Shown: piece by piece, positions 1 through 11,700 of the stretch
How the letters are laid out: the number at the start of each line of letters is the position of its first letter
How positions within the stretch are numbered: the first letter of the stretch is position 1
Assembly: GCA_964057225.1 (NCBI GenBank)
Contig: OZ059900.1
Span: forward strand, 10,860,501 to 10,924,500
Direction: 5' to 3'
DNA: 64,000 nucleotides
Origin: Auanema rhodensis
Lineage: Eukaryota > Nematoda > Chromadorea > Rhabditida > Rhabditidae
Notes under the pieces: model-generated
The model's database searches: none
The model's input: only the letters and a program-made list of their open reading frames with translations
Told to the model about the DNA's origin: nothing
Program-made: the position numbers and the translations under genes

Positions 1-1224
1 AACGCTAACGGACAAGTAGAAAGATTACATCGGACGATCGAAGAAGCATTAACAGCCTACGTTAATGACGAACAAAACGATTGGGATAAGATACTTCCGA
101 AGATTATTTTTACACTCAACAGATTACCAAACGCCACCACTAAAATATCACCATACGAATGTTTGTTTGGACAAGTAGCACGTCTACCCATTGACAAAAA
201 CTTGGAAACACCGGAAGAACAAAATACCACGGATCAGCTCAAAAACTTAAGAGATATTCAAGAAAAAGTCAAGGAAAAGATTGCCACCAATGAAGAAAGA
301 ATGAAGCAGAAATATGATCAAGCACATAGGACAAAAGAAAGAATATTAGATATAGGAGATCGAGTATTTGTACAAAGAGCGAACCCAAGCAACAAATTAC
401 AAATACGAAGAGATGGACCTTACCGGATAGTGACAATTGAAGGAAACAACATCAGCATAACGGACCAAGATGGAAATATTATAAAAGCTCACAAAAATAA
501 CATACGTTATTTTCCACCAGACGATAATCTTATATCAACAAGAAATAATGAAGAAGAGGAAGAAGAGGACCAAGACATAGCAAACGAAGAAGAAGAAGAA
601 GAAGCAAGTTGGAATAATCTGGATGAATGGGAACAAACCAATAATACGGAAAATAACAACAACTGTTACCCAACAGGCAGTCCAGATACTCTCGCGCAAC
701 TGTTACCTATCACAGGGAATAACAGAGGAGTAAACGAAGAAGAAATTGAACATAATTCAGAAACACCTGACGACCTTGCTACAGCAAGAAGAATAACAAA
801 TTCTAATATACAATTAGAAGATGAATCAACAACAATCGACAGAATTCAAGAGGACCTCAGACAGCTGACACCTTTCTCTCAAGAAGAAGGTTCTAATCAA
901 AACGATATAGAAGATAATAACGCAAAAACATACGAAAAACTACGAGATCAATTCAAGAATGAAAACAGAAAGGAGCTATTTGAGGACAGAAACAAAAACT
1001 CACCAGCAATCAAAAATTGGAACACTACACTTGCCGCAGCACTAGGAATAGGAAATGAAAACTCACGCCCGTATCATGTTAAACTACAACCCAAAAGAAA
1101 AACACAAGACGAAGAAATCAGAAGTAATGGAGAATTGGAACTACATGGAAAAGCGGATCAAAGCAAAAAGCAGCAGAATAAATCTCCAACGCAAAACAAA
1201 GGAGAACAAGTACGAAACTTTTAA
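1..1224 (+). CDS. pol: Ty3/gypsy pol polyprotein, integrase C-terminal part (5' truncated by window)
   Basis: The frame is open from base 1 to the stop at 1222-1224 (407 residues visible). It starts in the last part of the integrase catalytic core: NGQVERLHRTIEEAL carries the glutamate expected to be the E of the DDE triad, and SPYECLFGQVARLP is the usual post-core helix. Around residues 135-165 is a GPY/F module (RRDGPYRIVTIEGN), a C-terminal integrase domain of gypsy-like elements thought to help DNA or chromatin binding. The tail is long, hydrophilic and acidic (glutamate runs near residues 182-202), longer than in many gypsy integrases. The ATG at 163 is internal and not a real start. Integrase inserts the cDNA into the genome. 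Family is certain; the function of the tail is unknown. Confidence 0.93.
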   Translation, partial: NANGQVERLHRTIEEALTAYVNDEQNDWDKILPKIIFTLNRLPNATTKISPYECLFGQVARLPIDKNLETPEEQNTTDQLKNLRDIQEKVKEKIATNEERMKQKYDQAHRTKERILDIGDRVFVQRANPSNKLQIRRDGPYRIVTIEGNNISITDQDGNIIKAHKNNIRYFPPDDNLISTRNNEEEEEEDQDIANEEEEEEASWNNLDEWEQTNNTENNNNCYPTGSPDTLAQLLPITGNNRGVNEEEIEHNSETPDDLATARRITNSNIQLEDESTTIDRIQEDLRQLTPFSQEEGSNQNDIEDNNAKTYEKLRDQFKNENRKELFEDRNKNSPAIKNWNTTLAAALGIGNENSRPYHVKLQPKRKTQDEEIRSNGELELHGKADQSKKQQNKSPTQNKGEQVRNF

Positions 1225-1388
1225 TTAACTAACAAAAATCGTAGAATTGTAAAAATAATTTTTCTTTCTTTCGTATAGTACATTAAACATAAGACATAGA
1301 TCAAAAACCACCGAAATTCTAATTTCTATCCTTTAATTTTAACAAATTGTAACAATCACTGAAAAACAAACTATATAAAGAGAAAATT
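1225..1388 (+). promoter_or_regulatory. Spacer between pol and accessory ORF, with TATA-like box 1372-1379
   Basis: AT-rich non-coding stretch of 164 bp. It contains TATATAAA at 1372-1379. If that box is used, transcription would start near 1400-1410, downstream of the ATG at 1389 and upstream of the ATG at 1428. This is the reason for choosing 1428 as the start of the next ORF. Promoter activity is inferred from the box only; the ORF could instead be expressed from a spliced genomic RNA. Confidence 0.35.
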
Positions 1389-1427
1389 TTGATAGAGAAA
1401 AATTCAATAACACTTTTCTTATTCAAA

Positions 1428-2072
1428 ATGACCTCCTCTCTCGCCAACGTCACACTCTCTACATTCCTCGCAACTCCAACACCACTGGTCCCTCTAGCGA
1501 CCACTATTGAACAAGAATGGATAGAGGTAGAAAACCTTCGTGAAGGTCTTCTACCTATCAACTGCATGAAGCCCAACTTAGGACCAATAATAAGCCTCCA
1601 AACGAGCAAATTGGAAAAGAAGACACAGCACATCCTATTTATGATGGAACTATTGGAGGAGAAAACCAAAAACTATAAGGAAAACGATCTGAAGGAGCTT
1701 CGCCAGCATCAAAAGAAATGGACAGAAGGATGTTCTCTCAGCCAGAAAGAGAACAGAATCCGACACATAATGCTGGGACAACCCGCCAGAACGCAGACCA
1801 CAGCTGACATCTACAAAGCAATGCCGACGTGGACAACACAGATGACACAACATGCTGTAAGAAATAGCGGAACCGAAGAAGAAGCATCGTGGATAGAGAT
1901 AGGGCAAGACCTATCAGTAGTAATCGAAAAACTACTGACAAAAAGGACTACCAACACGTCCGCATCAAAAAGTAAGGCAAAAGCAGTTAGCCAAACCATC
2001 AGAACAATGGAGCTGCTTGGACTAGCATCAATGACGGAAATGATCCAGGAAATTGACCAACTGGCGGATTAA
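1428..2072 (+). CDS. Unrecognised accessory ORF between integrase and 3' LTR
   Basis: The ORF of 214 codons lies where an env-like or extra ORF sits in some gypsy elements. I do not recognise the protein. It begins MTSSLANVTLSTFLATP, a Ser/Thr/Ala-rich stretch with modest hydrophobicity. It then becomes largely helical and charged: SKLEKKTQHILFMMELLEEK looks like an amphipathic or coiled-coil segment, followed by lysine/glutamine-rich sequence and a C-terminal helix rich in Met, Ile and Glu. There is no transmembrane anchor, no cysteine pattern and no furin-like site, so a classic envelope protein is unlikely. An in-frame ATG at 1389 would add 13 residues; 1428 is preferred because of the upstream TATA-like box and an AAA context before the ATG. 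It could be a structural or regulatory protein of the element. Confidence 0.55.
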   Translation: MTSSLANVTLSTFLATPTPLVPLATTIEQEWIEVENLREGLLPINCMKPNLGPIISLQTSKLEKKTQHILFMMELLEEKTKNYKENDLKELRQHQKKWTEGCSLSQKENRIRHIMLGQPARTQTTADIYKAMPTWTTQMTQHAVRNSGTEEEASWIEIGQDLSVVIEKLLTKRTTNTSASKSKAKAVSQTIRTMELLGLASMTEMIQEIDQLAD

Positions 2073-2263
2073 AAAAGAGAGGAAAGGTTTAAATCATTTA
2101 TAAAATTCTATCTCTTAAAATTTTTCTCTTTATCAATAGTTTGTTGAAAAAAAAAAAAAAAAAAAAAATCTGCTTTATCTCATGCCATTTTATTTTTTTA
2201 TTTTTTCTCTCTTATTATTTGCATATAACAGCTGAGGTCAGCTGACTTGTATCCGTTGGGGCA
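2073..2263 (+). other. Retroelement 3' non-coding region with A22 run
   Basis: There is no gene here. A run of 22 A residues lies at 2147-2168 and T-rich sequence follows. Two CAGCTGA-type repeats occur near 2230-2247. The few bases before the LTR (TTGGGGCA) are the only candidate for a polypurine tract priming plus-strand synthesis, and they are short and impure. Confidence 0.45.
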
Positions 2264-2417
2264 TGTTACATACATATCTCAAAGGAAAGCAGCTGACCAT
2301 GGCAGCTGCTATTATTAAACTAATGCAGATAGTTTTTAAGCAATTCTGAGAATATTCTAGATGCACTTTTTATAAACTTTGTAACAATTTGTGTAAACTG
2401 AGTAGGAGTTGTATGGA

Positions 2418-2446
2418 TATATAAACCTGAGTCCTCAAGACTCAGG
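2418..2446 (+). promoter_or_regulatory. LTR core promoter: TATA box plus adjacent hairpin
   Basis: TATATAAA (2418-2425) is followed at once by CCTGAGTC, a CTCAA loop and GACTCAGG (2426-2446), an 8-bp perfect inverted repeat. Transcription would be expected to begin near the end of the hairpin. The arrangement is identical at 50891-50919 and, in reverse, at 52555-52583. Confidence 0.6.
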
Positions 2447-2545
2447 CATCTCATTATCTCATTATCTTACTTTCTCTTTATCTTCTTTATATTCTCTTTC
2501 TTAACTCTAGCTCTAATCTTTGTATAATTATATTATAATGCGAAC

Positions 2546-2551
2546 AATAAA
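2546..2551 (+). terminator. LTR polyadenylation signal AATAAA
   Basis: Canonical AATAAA about 120 bp after the LTR TATA box, the usual spacing for a short R region. The minus-strand LTR has the matching signal, read as tttatt near 52449-52454. The truncated LTR at 50737-51019 lacks it. Confidence 0.6.
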
Positions 2552-2787
2552 CCTTTATATATTTGATCTCTTGTTTCTTATTTCACCTTACATTACACAC
2601 ATATATTTAAAATCATACTCATCTTCTCATAGTCTGTTTGGATCTCTCAACTTGGAACCATTGAGGATCTAAATGGAACGCGTCAACAAATGAATAATAT
2701 AGTCTTCCTATTAAATCAGGTGGCTTGGCTTTATTTAGAAAATGATAGTTTGAATGGAGCATCCGTTGTCATAAAAAACAAAACTAA

Positions 2788-5700
2788 CGATCAGGATGAG
2801 ATTCGAACTGACGCGGGGAAACCCCAATGGATTAGCAGTCCATCGCCTTAACCACTCCGCCTCCTGATCACAGGGTTTTTCCAAGAATACTCTTACTTAA
2901 ACAAAGAAATTATTGTGACAACAAATATCGTCAACAAACAAATAAGAAAGTCTTCCTGTTAAATCAGGTGGCTTGGCTTAATTTAGAAAATGATAGTTTG
3001 AATGGAGCATCCGTTGTCATAAAAAACAAAACTAACGATCAGGATGAGATTCGAACTCACGCGGGGAAACCCCAATGGATTAGCAGTCCATCGCCTTAAC
3101 CACTCGGCCACCTGATCACAGGGTTTTTCCAAGAATACTCTTACTTAAACAAAGAAATTATTGTGACAACAAATATCGTCAGCAAACAAATAAGAAAGTC
3201 TTCCTATTAAATCAGGTGGCTTGGCTTTATTTAGAAAATGATAGTTTGAATGGAGCATCCGTTGTCATAAAAAACAAAACTAACGATCAGGATGAGATTC
3301 GAACTCACGCGGGGAAACCCCAATGGATTAGCAGTCCATCGCCTTAACCACTCGGCCACCTGATCACAGGGTTTTTCCAAGAATACTCTTACATAAACAA
3401 AGAAATTATTGTGAGAATAAATAACGTCAACAAATGAATAATATAGTCTTCCTATTAAATCAGGTGGCTTGGCTTTATATAGAAAATGATAGTTTGAATG
3501 GAGCATCCGTTGTCATAAAAAACAAAACTAACGATCAGGATGAGATTCGAACTCACGCGGGGAAACCCCAATGGATTAGCAGTCCATCGCCTTAACCACT
3601 CGGCCACCTGATCACAGGGTTTTTCCAAGAATACTCTTACATAAACAAAGAAATTATTGTGAGAATAAATAACGTCAACAAATGAATAATATAGTCTTCC
3701 TATTAAATCAGGTGGCTTGGCTTTATTTAGAAAATGATAGTTTGAATGGAGCATCCGTTGTCATAAAAAACAAAACTAACGATCAGGATGAGATTCGAAA
3801 TCACGCGGGGAAACCCCAATGGATTAGCAGTCCATCGCCTTAACCACTCCGCCTCCTGATCACAGGGTTTTTCCAAGAATACTCTTACTTAAACAAAGAA
3901 ATTATTGTGACAACAAATATCGTCAACAAACAAATAAGAAAGTCTTCCTGTTAAATCAGGTGGCTTGGCTTAATTTAGAAAATGATAGTTTGAATGGAGC
4001 ATCCGTTATCATAAAAAACAAAACTAACGATCAGGATGAGATTCGAACTCACGCGGGGAAACCCCAATGGATTAGCAGTCCATCGCCTTAACCACTCCGC
4101 CTCCTGATCACAGGGTTTTTCCAAGAATACTCTTACTTAAACAAAGAAATTATTGTGACAACAAATATCGTCAACAAACAAATAAGAAAGTCTTCCTGTT
4201 AAATCAGGTGGCTTGGCTTAATATAGAAAATGATAGTTTGAATGGAGCATCCGTTGTCATAAAAAACAAAACTAACGATCAGGATGAGATTCGAACTCAC
4301 GCGGGGAAACCCCAATGGATTAGCAGTCCATCGCCTTAACCACTCGGCCACCTGATCACAGGGTTTTTCCAAGAATACTCTTACTTAAACAAAGAAATTA
4401 TTGTGACAACAAATATCGTCAGCAAACAAATAAGAAAGTCTTCCTATTAAATCAGGTGGCTTGGCTTTATTTAGAAAATGATAGTTTGAATGGAGCATCC
4501 GTTGTCATAAAAAACAAAACTAACGATCAGGATGAGATTCGAACTGACGCGGGGAAACCCCAATGGATTAGCAGTCCATCGCCTTAACCACTCGGCCACC
4601 TGATCACAGGGTTTTTCCAAGAATACTCTTACTTAAACAAAGAAATTATTGTGACAACAAATATCGTCAGCAAACAAATAAGAAAGTCTTCCTATTAAAT
4701 CAGGTGGCTTGGCTTTATTTAGAAAATGATAGTTTGAATGGAGCATCCGTTGTCATAAAAAACAAAACTAACGATCAGGATGAGATTCGAACTCACGCGG
4801 GGAAACCCCAATGGATTAGCAGTCCATCGCCTTAACCACTCGGCCACCTGATCACAGGGTTTTTCCAAGAATACTCTTACTTAAACAAAGAAATTATTGT
4901 GACAACAAATATCGTCAGCAAACAAATAAGAAAGTCTTCCTATTAAATCAGATGGCTTGGCTTTATTTAGAAAATGATAGTTTGAATGGAGCATCCGTTG
5001 TCATAAAAAACAAAACTAACGATCAGGATGAGATTCGAACTCACGCGGGGAAACCCCAATGGATTAGCAGTCCATCGCCTTAACCACTCGGCCACCTGAT
5101 CACAGGGTTTTTCCAAGAATACTCTTACTTAAACAAAGAAATTATTGTGACAACAAATATCGTCAGCAAACAAATAAGAAAGTCTTCCTATTAAATCAGG
5201 TGGCTTGGCTTTATTTAGAAAATGATAGTTTGAATGGAGCATCCGTTGTCATAAAAAACAAAACTAACGATCAGGATGAGATTCGAACTGACGCGGGGAA
5301 ACCCCAATGGATTAGCAGTCCATCGCCTTAACCACTCCGCCTCCTGATCACAGGGTTTTTCCAAGAATACTCTTACTTAAACAAAGAAATTATTGTGACA
5401 ACAAATATCGTCAACAAACAAATAAGAAAGTCTTCCTGTTAAATCAGGTGGCTTGTCTTAATTTAGAAAATGATAGTTTGAATGGAGCATCCGTTGTCAT
5501 AAAAAACAAAACTAACGATCAGGATGAGATTCGAACTCACGCGGGGAAACCCCAATGGATTAGCAGTCCATCGCCTTAACCACTCGGCCACCTGATCACA
5601 GGGTTTTTCCAAGAATACTCTTACTTAAACAAAGAAATTATTGTGACAACAAATATCGTCAGCAAACAAATAAGAAAGTCTTCCTATTAAATCAGGTGGC

Positions 5701-8700
5701 TTGGCTTTATTTAGAAAATGATAGTTTGAATGGAGCATCCGTTGTCATAAAAAACAAAACTAACGATCAGGATGAGATTCGAACTCACGCGGGGAAACCC
5801 CAATGGATTAGCAGTCCATCGCCTTAACCACTCGGCCACCTGATCACAGGGTTTTTCCAAGAATACTCTTACTTAAACAAAGAAATTATTGTGACAACAA
5901 ATATCGTCAGCAAACAAATAAGAAAGTCTTCCTATTAAATCAGGTGGCTTGGCTTTATTTCGAAAATGATAGTTTGAATGGAGCATCCGTTGTCATAAAA
6001 AACAAAACTAACGATCAGGATGAGATTCGAACTCACGCGGGGAAACCCCAATGAATTAGCAGTCCATCGCCTTAACCACTCGGCCACCTGATCACAGGGT
6101 TTTTCCAAGAATACTCTTACATAAACAAAGAAATTATTGTGAGAATAAATAACGTCAACAAATGAATAATATAGTCTTCCTATTAAATCAGGTGGCTTGG
6201 CTTTATATAGAAAATGATAGTTTGAATGGAGCATCCGTTGTCATAAAAAACAAAACTAACGATCAGGATGAGATTCGAACTCACGCGGGGAAACCCCAAT
6301 GGATTAGCAGTCCATCGCCTTAACCACTCGGCCACCTGATCACAGGGTTTTTCCAAGAATACTCTTACATAAACAAAGAAATTATTGTGAGAATAAATAA
6401 CGTCAACAAATGAATAATATAGTCTTCCTATTAAATCAGGTGGCTTGGCTTTATTTAGAAAATGATAGTTTGAATGGAGCATCCGTTGTCATAAAAAACA
6501 AAACTAACGATCAGGATGAGATTCGAACTCACGCGGGGAAACCCCAATGGATTAGCAGTCCATCGCCTTAACCACTCCGCCTCCTGATCACAGGGTTTTT
6601 CCAAGAATACTCTTACTTAAACAAAGAAATTATTGTGACAACAAATATCGTCAGCAAACAAATAAGAAAGTCTTCCTATTAAATCAGGTGGCTTGGCTTT
6701 ATTTAGAAAATGATAGTTTGAATGGAGCATCCGTTGTCATAAAAAACAAAACTAACGATCAGGATGAGATTCGAACTCACGCGGGGAAACCCCAATGGAT
6801 TAGCAGTCCATCGCCTTAACCACTCGGCCACCTGATCACAGGGTTTTTCCAAGAATACTCTTACTTAAACAAAGAAATTATTGTGACAACAAATATCGTC
6901 AGCAAACAAATAAGAAAGTCTTCCTATTAAATCAGGTGGCTTGGCTTTATTTAGAAAATGATAGTTTGAATGGAGCATCCGTTGTCATAAAAAACAAAAC
7001 TAACGATCAGGATGAGATTCGAACTCACGCGGGGAAACCCCAATGGATTAGCAGTCCATCGCCTTAACCACTCGGCCACCTGATCACAGGGTTTTTCCAA
7101 GAATACTCTTACTTAAACAAAGAAATTATTGTGACAACAAATATCGTCAGCAAACAAATAAGAAAGTCTTCCTATTAAATCAGATGGCTTGGCTTTATTT
7201 AGAAAATGATAGTTTGAATGGAGCATCCGTTGTCATAAAAAACAAAACTAACGATCAGGATGAGATTCGAACTCACGCGGGGAAACCCCAATGGATTAGC
7301 AGTCCATCGCCTTAACCACTCGGCCACCTGATCACAGGGTTTTTCCAAGAATACTCTTACTTAAACAAAGAAATTATTGTGACAACAAATATCGTCAGCA
7401 AACAAATAAGAAAGTCTTCCTATTAAATCAGGTGGCTTGGCTTTATTTAGAAAATGATAGTTTGAATGGAGCATCCGTTGTCATAAAAAACAAAACTAAC
7501 GATCAGGATGAGATTCGAACTCACGCGGGGAAACCCCAATGGATTAGCAGTCCATCGCCTTAACCACTCGGCCACCTGATCACAGGGTTTTTCCAAGAAT
7601 ACTCTTACTTAAACAAAGAAATTATTGTGACAACAAATATCGTCAGCAAACAAATAAGAAAGTCTTCCTATTAAATCAGGTGGCTTGGCTTTATTTAGAA
7701 AATGATAGTTTGAATGGAGCATCCGTTGTCATAAAAAACAAAACTAACGATCAGGATGAGATTCGAACTCACGCGGGGAAACCCCAATGGATTAGCAGTC
7801 CATCGCCTTAACCACTCGGCCACCTGATCACAGGGTTTTTCCAAGAATACTCTTACTTAAACAAAGAAATTATTGTGACAACAAATATCGTCAGCAAACA
7901 AATAAGAAAGTCTTCCTATTAAATCAGGTGGCTTGGCTTTATTTCGAAAATGATAGTTTGAATGGAGCATCCGTTGTCATAAAAAACAAAACTAACGATC
8001 AGGATGAGATTCGAACTCACGCGGGGAAACCCCAATGGATTAGCAGTCCATCGCCTTAACCACTCCGCCTCCTGATCACAGGGTTTTTCCAAGAATACTC
8101 TTACTTAAACAAAGAAATTATTGTGACAACAAATATCGTCAACAAACAAATAAGAAAGTCTTCCTGTTAAATCAGGTGGCTTGGCTTAATTTAGAAAATG
8201 ATAGTTTGAATGGAGCATCCGTTGTCATAAAAAACAAAACTAACGATCAGGATGAGATTCGAACTCACGCGGGGAAACCCCAATGGATTAGCAGTCCATC
8301 GCCTTAACCACTCGGCCACCTGATCACAGGGTTTTTCCAAGAATACTCTTACTTAAACAAAGAAATTATTGTGACAACAAATATCGTCAGCAAACAAATA
8401 AGAAAGTCTTCCTATTAAATCAGGTGGCTTGGCTTTATTTAGAAAATGATAGTTTGAATGGAGCATCCGTTGTCATAAAAAACAAAACTAACGATCACGA
8501 TGAGATTCGAACTCACGCGGGGAAACCCCAATGGATTAGCAGTCCATCGCCTTAACCACTCGGCCACCTGATCACAGGGTTTTTTCAAGAATACTCTTAC
8601 TTAAACAAAGAAATTATTGTGACAACAAATATCGTCAGCAAACAAATAAGAAAGTCTTCCTATTAAATCAGGTGGCTTGGCTTTATTTAGAAAATGATAG

Positions 8701-11700
8701 TTTGAATGGAGCATCCGTTGTCATAAAAAACAAAACTAACGATCAGGATGAGATTCGAACTCACGCGGGGAAACCCCAATGGATTAGCAGTCCATCGCCT
8801 TAACCACTCGGCCACCTGATCACAGGGTTTTTCCAAGAATACTCTTACTTAAACAAAGAAATTATTGTGACAACAAATATCGTCAGCAAACAAATAAGAA
8901 AGTCTTCCTATTAAATCAGATGGCTTGGCTTTATTTAGAAAATGATAGTTTGAATGGAGCATCCGTTGTCATAAAAAACAAAACTAACGATCAGGATGAG
9001 ATTCGAACTCACGCGGGGAAACCCCAATGGATTAGCAGTCCATCGCCTTAACCACTCGGCCACCTGATCACAGGGTTTTTCCAAGAATACTCTTACTTAA
9101 ACAAAGAAATTATTGTGACAACAAATATCGTCAGCAAACAAATAAGAAAGTCTTCCTATTAAATCAGGTGGCTTGGCTTTATTTAGAAAATGATAGTTTG
9201 AATGGAGCATCCGTTGTCATAAAAAACAAAACTAACGATCAGGATGAGATTCGAACTCACGCGGGGAAACCCCAATGGATTAGCAGTCCATCGCCTTAAC
9301 CACTCGGCCACCTGATCACAGGGTTTTTCCAAGAATACTCTTACTTAAACAAAGAAATTATTGTGACAACAAATATCGTCAGCAAACAAATAAGAAAGTC
9401 TTCCTATTAAATCAGGTGGCTTGGCTTTATTTCGAAAATGATAGTTTGAATGGAGCATCCGTTGTCATAAAAAACAAAACTAACGATCAGGATGAGATTC
9501 GAACTCACGCGGGGAAACCCCAATGAATTAGCAGTCCATCGCCTTAACCACTCGGCCACCTGATCACAGGGTTTTTCCAAGAATACTCTTACATAAACAA
9601 AGAAATTATTGTGAGAATAAATAACGTCAACAAATGAATAATATAGTCTTCCTATTAAATCAGGTGGCTTGGCTTTATATAGAAAATGATAGTTTGAATG
9701 GAGCATCCGTTGTCATAAAAAACAAAACTAACGATCAGGATGAGATTCGAACTCACGCGGGGAAACCCCAATGGATTAGCAGTCCATCGCCTTAACCACT
9801 CGGCCACCTGATCACAGGGTTTTTCCAAGAATACTCTTACATAAACAAAGAAATTATTGTGAGAATAAATAACGTCAACAAATGAATAATATAGTCTTCC
9901 TATTAAATCAGGTGGCTTGGCTTTATTTAGAAAATGATAGTTTGAATGGAGCATCCGTTGTCATAAAAAACAAAACTAACGATCAGGATGAGATTCGAAC
10001 TCACGCGGGGAAACCCCAATGGATTAGCAGTCCATCGCCTTAACCACTCCGCCTCCTGATCACAGGGTTTTTCCAAGAATACTCTTACTTAAACAAAGAA
10101 ATTATTGTGACAACAAATATCGTCAGCAAACAAATAAGAAAGTCTTCCTATTAAATCAGGTGGCTTGGCTTTATTTAGAAAATGATAGTTTGAATGGAGC
10201 ATCCGTTGTCATAAAAAACAAAACTAACGATCAGGATGAGATTCGAACTCACGCGGGGAAACCCCAATGGATTAGCAGTCCATCGCCTTAACCACTCGGC
10301 CACCTGATCACAGGGTTTTTCCAAGAATACTCTTACTTAAACAAAGAAATTATTGTGACAACAAATATCGTCAGCAAACAAATAAGAAAGTCTTCCTATT
10401 AAATCAGGTGGCTTGGCTTTATTTAGAAAATGATAGTTTGAATGGAGCATCCGTTGTCATAAAAAACAAAACTAACGATCAGGATGAGATTCGAACTCAC
10501 GCGGGGAAACCCCAATGGATTAGCAGTCCATCGCCTTAACCACTCGGCCACCTGATCACAGGGTTTTTCCAAGAATACTCTTACTTAAACAAAGAAATTA
10601 TTGTGACAACAAATATCGTCAGCAAACAAATAAGAAAGTCTTCCTATTAAATCAGATGGCTTGGCTTTATTTAGAAAATGATAGTTTGAATGGAGCATCC
10701 GTTGTCATAAAAAACAAAACTAACGATCAGGATGAGATTCGAACTCACGCGGGGAAACCCCAATGGATTAGCAGTCCATCGCCTTAACCACTCGGCCACC
10801 TGATCACAGGGTTTTTCCAAGAATACTCTTACTTAAACAAAGAAATTATTGTGACAACAAATATCGTCAGCAAACAAATAAGAAAGTCTTCCTATTAAAT
10901 CAGGTGGCTTGGCTTTATTTAGAAAATGATAGTTTGAATGGAGCATCCGTTGTCATAAAAAACAAAACTAACGATCAGGATGAGATTCGAACTCACGCGG
11001 GGAAACCCCAATGGATTAGCAGTCCATCGCCTTAACCACTCGGCCACCTGATCACAGGGTTTTTCCAAGAATACTCTTACTTAAACAAAGAAATTATTGT
11101 GACAACAAATATCGTCAGCAAACAAATAAGAAAGTCTTCCTATTAAATCAGGTGGCTTGGCTTTATTTAGAAAATGATAGTTTGAATGGAGCATCCGTTG
11201 TCATAAAAAACAAAACTAACGATCAGGATGAGATTCGAACTCACGCGGGGAAACCCCAATGGATTAGCAGTCCATCGCCTTAACCACTCGGCCACCTGAT
11301 CACAGGGTTTTTCCAAGAATACTCTTACTTAAACAAAGAAATTATTGTGACAACAAATATCGTCAGCAAACAAATAAGAAAGTCTTCCTATTAAATCAGG
11401 TGGCTTGGCTTTATTTCGAAAATGATAGTTTGAATGGAGCATCCGTTGTCATAAAAAACAAAACTAACGATCAGGATGAGATTCGAACTCACGCGGGGAA
11501 ACCCCAATGGATTAGCAGTCCATCGCCTTAACCACTCCGCCTCCTGATCACAGGGTTTTTCCAAGAATACTCTTACTTAAACAAAGAAATTATTGTGACA
11601 ACAAATATCGTCAACAAACAAATAAGAAAGTCTTCCTGTTAAATCAGGTGGCTTGGCTTAATTTAGAAAATGATAGTTTGAATGGAGCATCCGTTGTCAT

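Larger units (their letters stand above)
1..2680 (+). mobile_element. Ty3/gypsy LTR retrotransposon, 3' part (cut by window start)
   Basis: The order integrase end, accessory ORF, LTR is the 3' half of a Ty3/gypsy element read left to right. Its 5' LTR, gag, protease, RT and RNase H lie outside the window. The pol reading frame is open from base 1, so this copy looks fairly young. The 3' LTR runs straight into the tRNA array at 2681, with no other DNA between. The same LTR family occurs again at 50737-51019 (+) and 52319-52737 (-). Confidence 0.9.
2264..2680 (+). repeat. 3' LTR of the left Ty3/gypsy element
   Basis: The 417-bp LTR begins TGTTACATAC and ends ATGGAACG. Boundaries come from comparison with the copies at 50737-51019 and 52319-52737: the left edge is shared by all three, and the right edge is where this copy and the minus-strand copy stop matching. 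Inside are an inverted CAGCTG pair near 2289-2311, TATATAAA at 2418-2425, a perfect hairpin at 2426-2446 and AATAAA at 2546-2551. It joins the array directly at 2681 (cgtcaacaaatg). Confidence 0.9.

Noticed and set aside
1319-1999. Minus-strand ORFs at 1319-1669, 1650-1907, 1738-1941 and 1811-1999
   Set aside because: They are antisense shadows of the + strand accessory ORF, with composition typical of reversed coding sequence.
1428-2072. Envelope glycoprotein for the accessory ORF
   Set aside because: No transmembrane segment, cysteine framework or protease cleavage site is visible.
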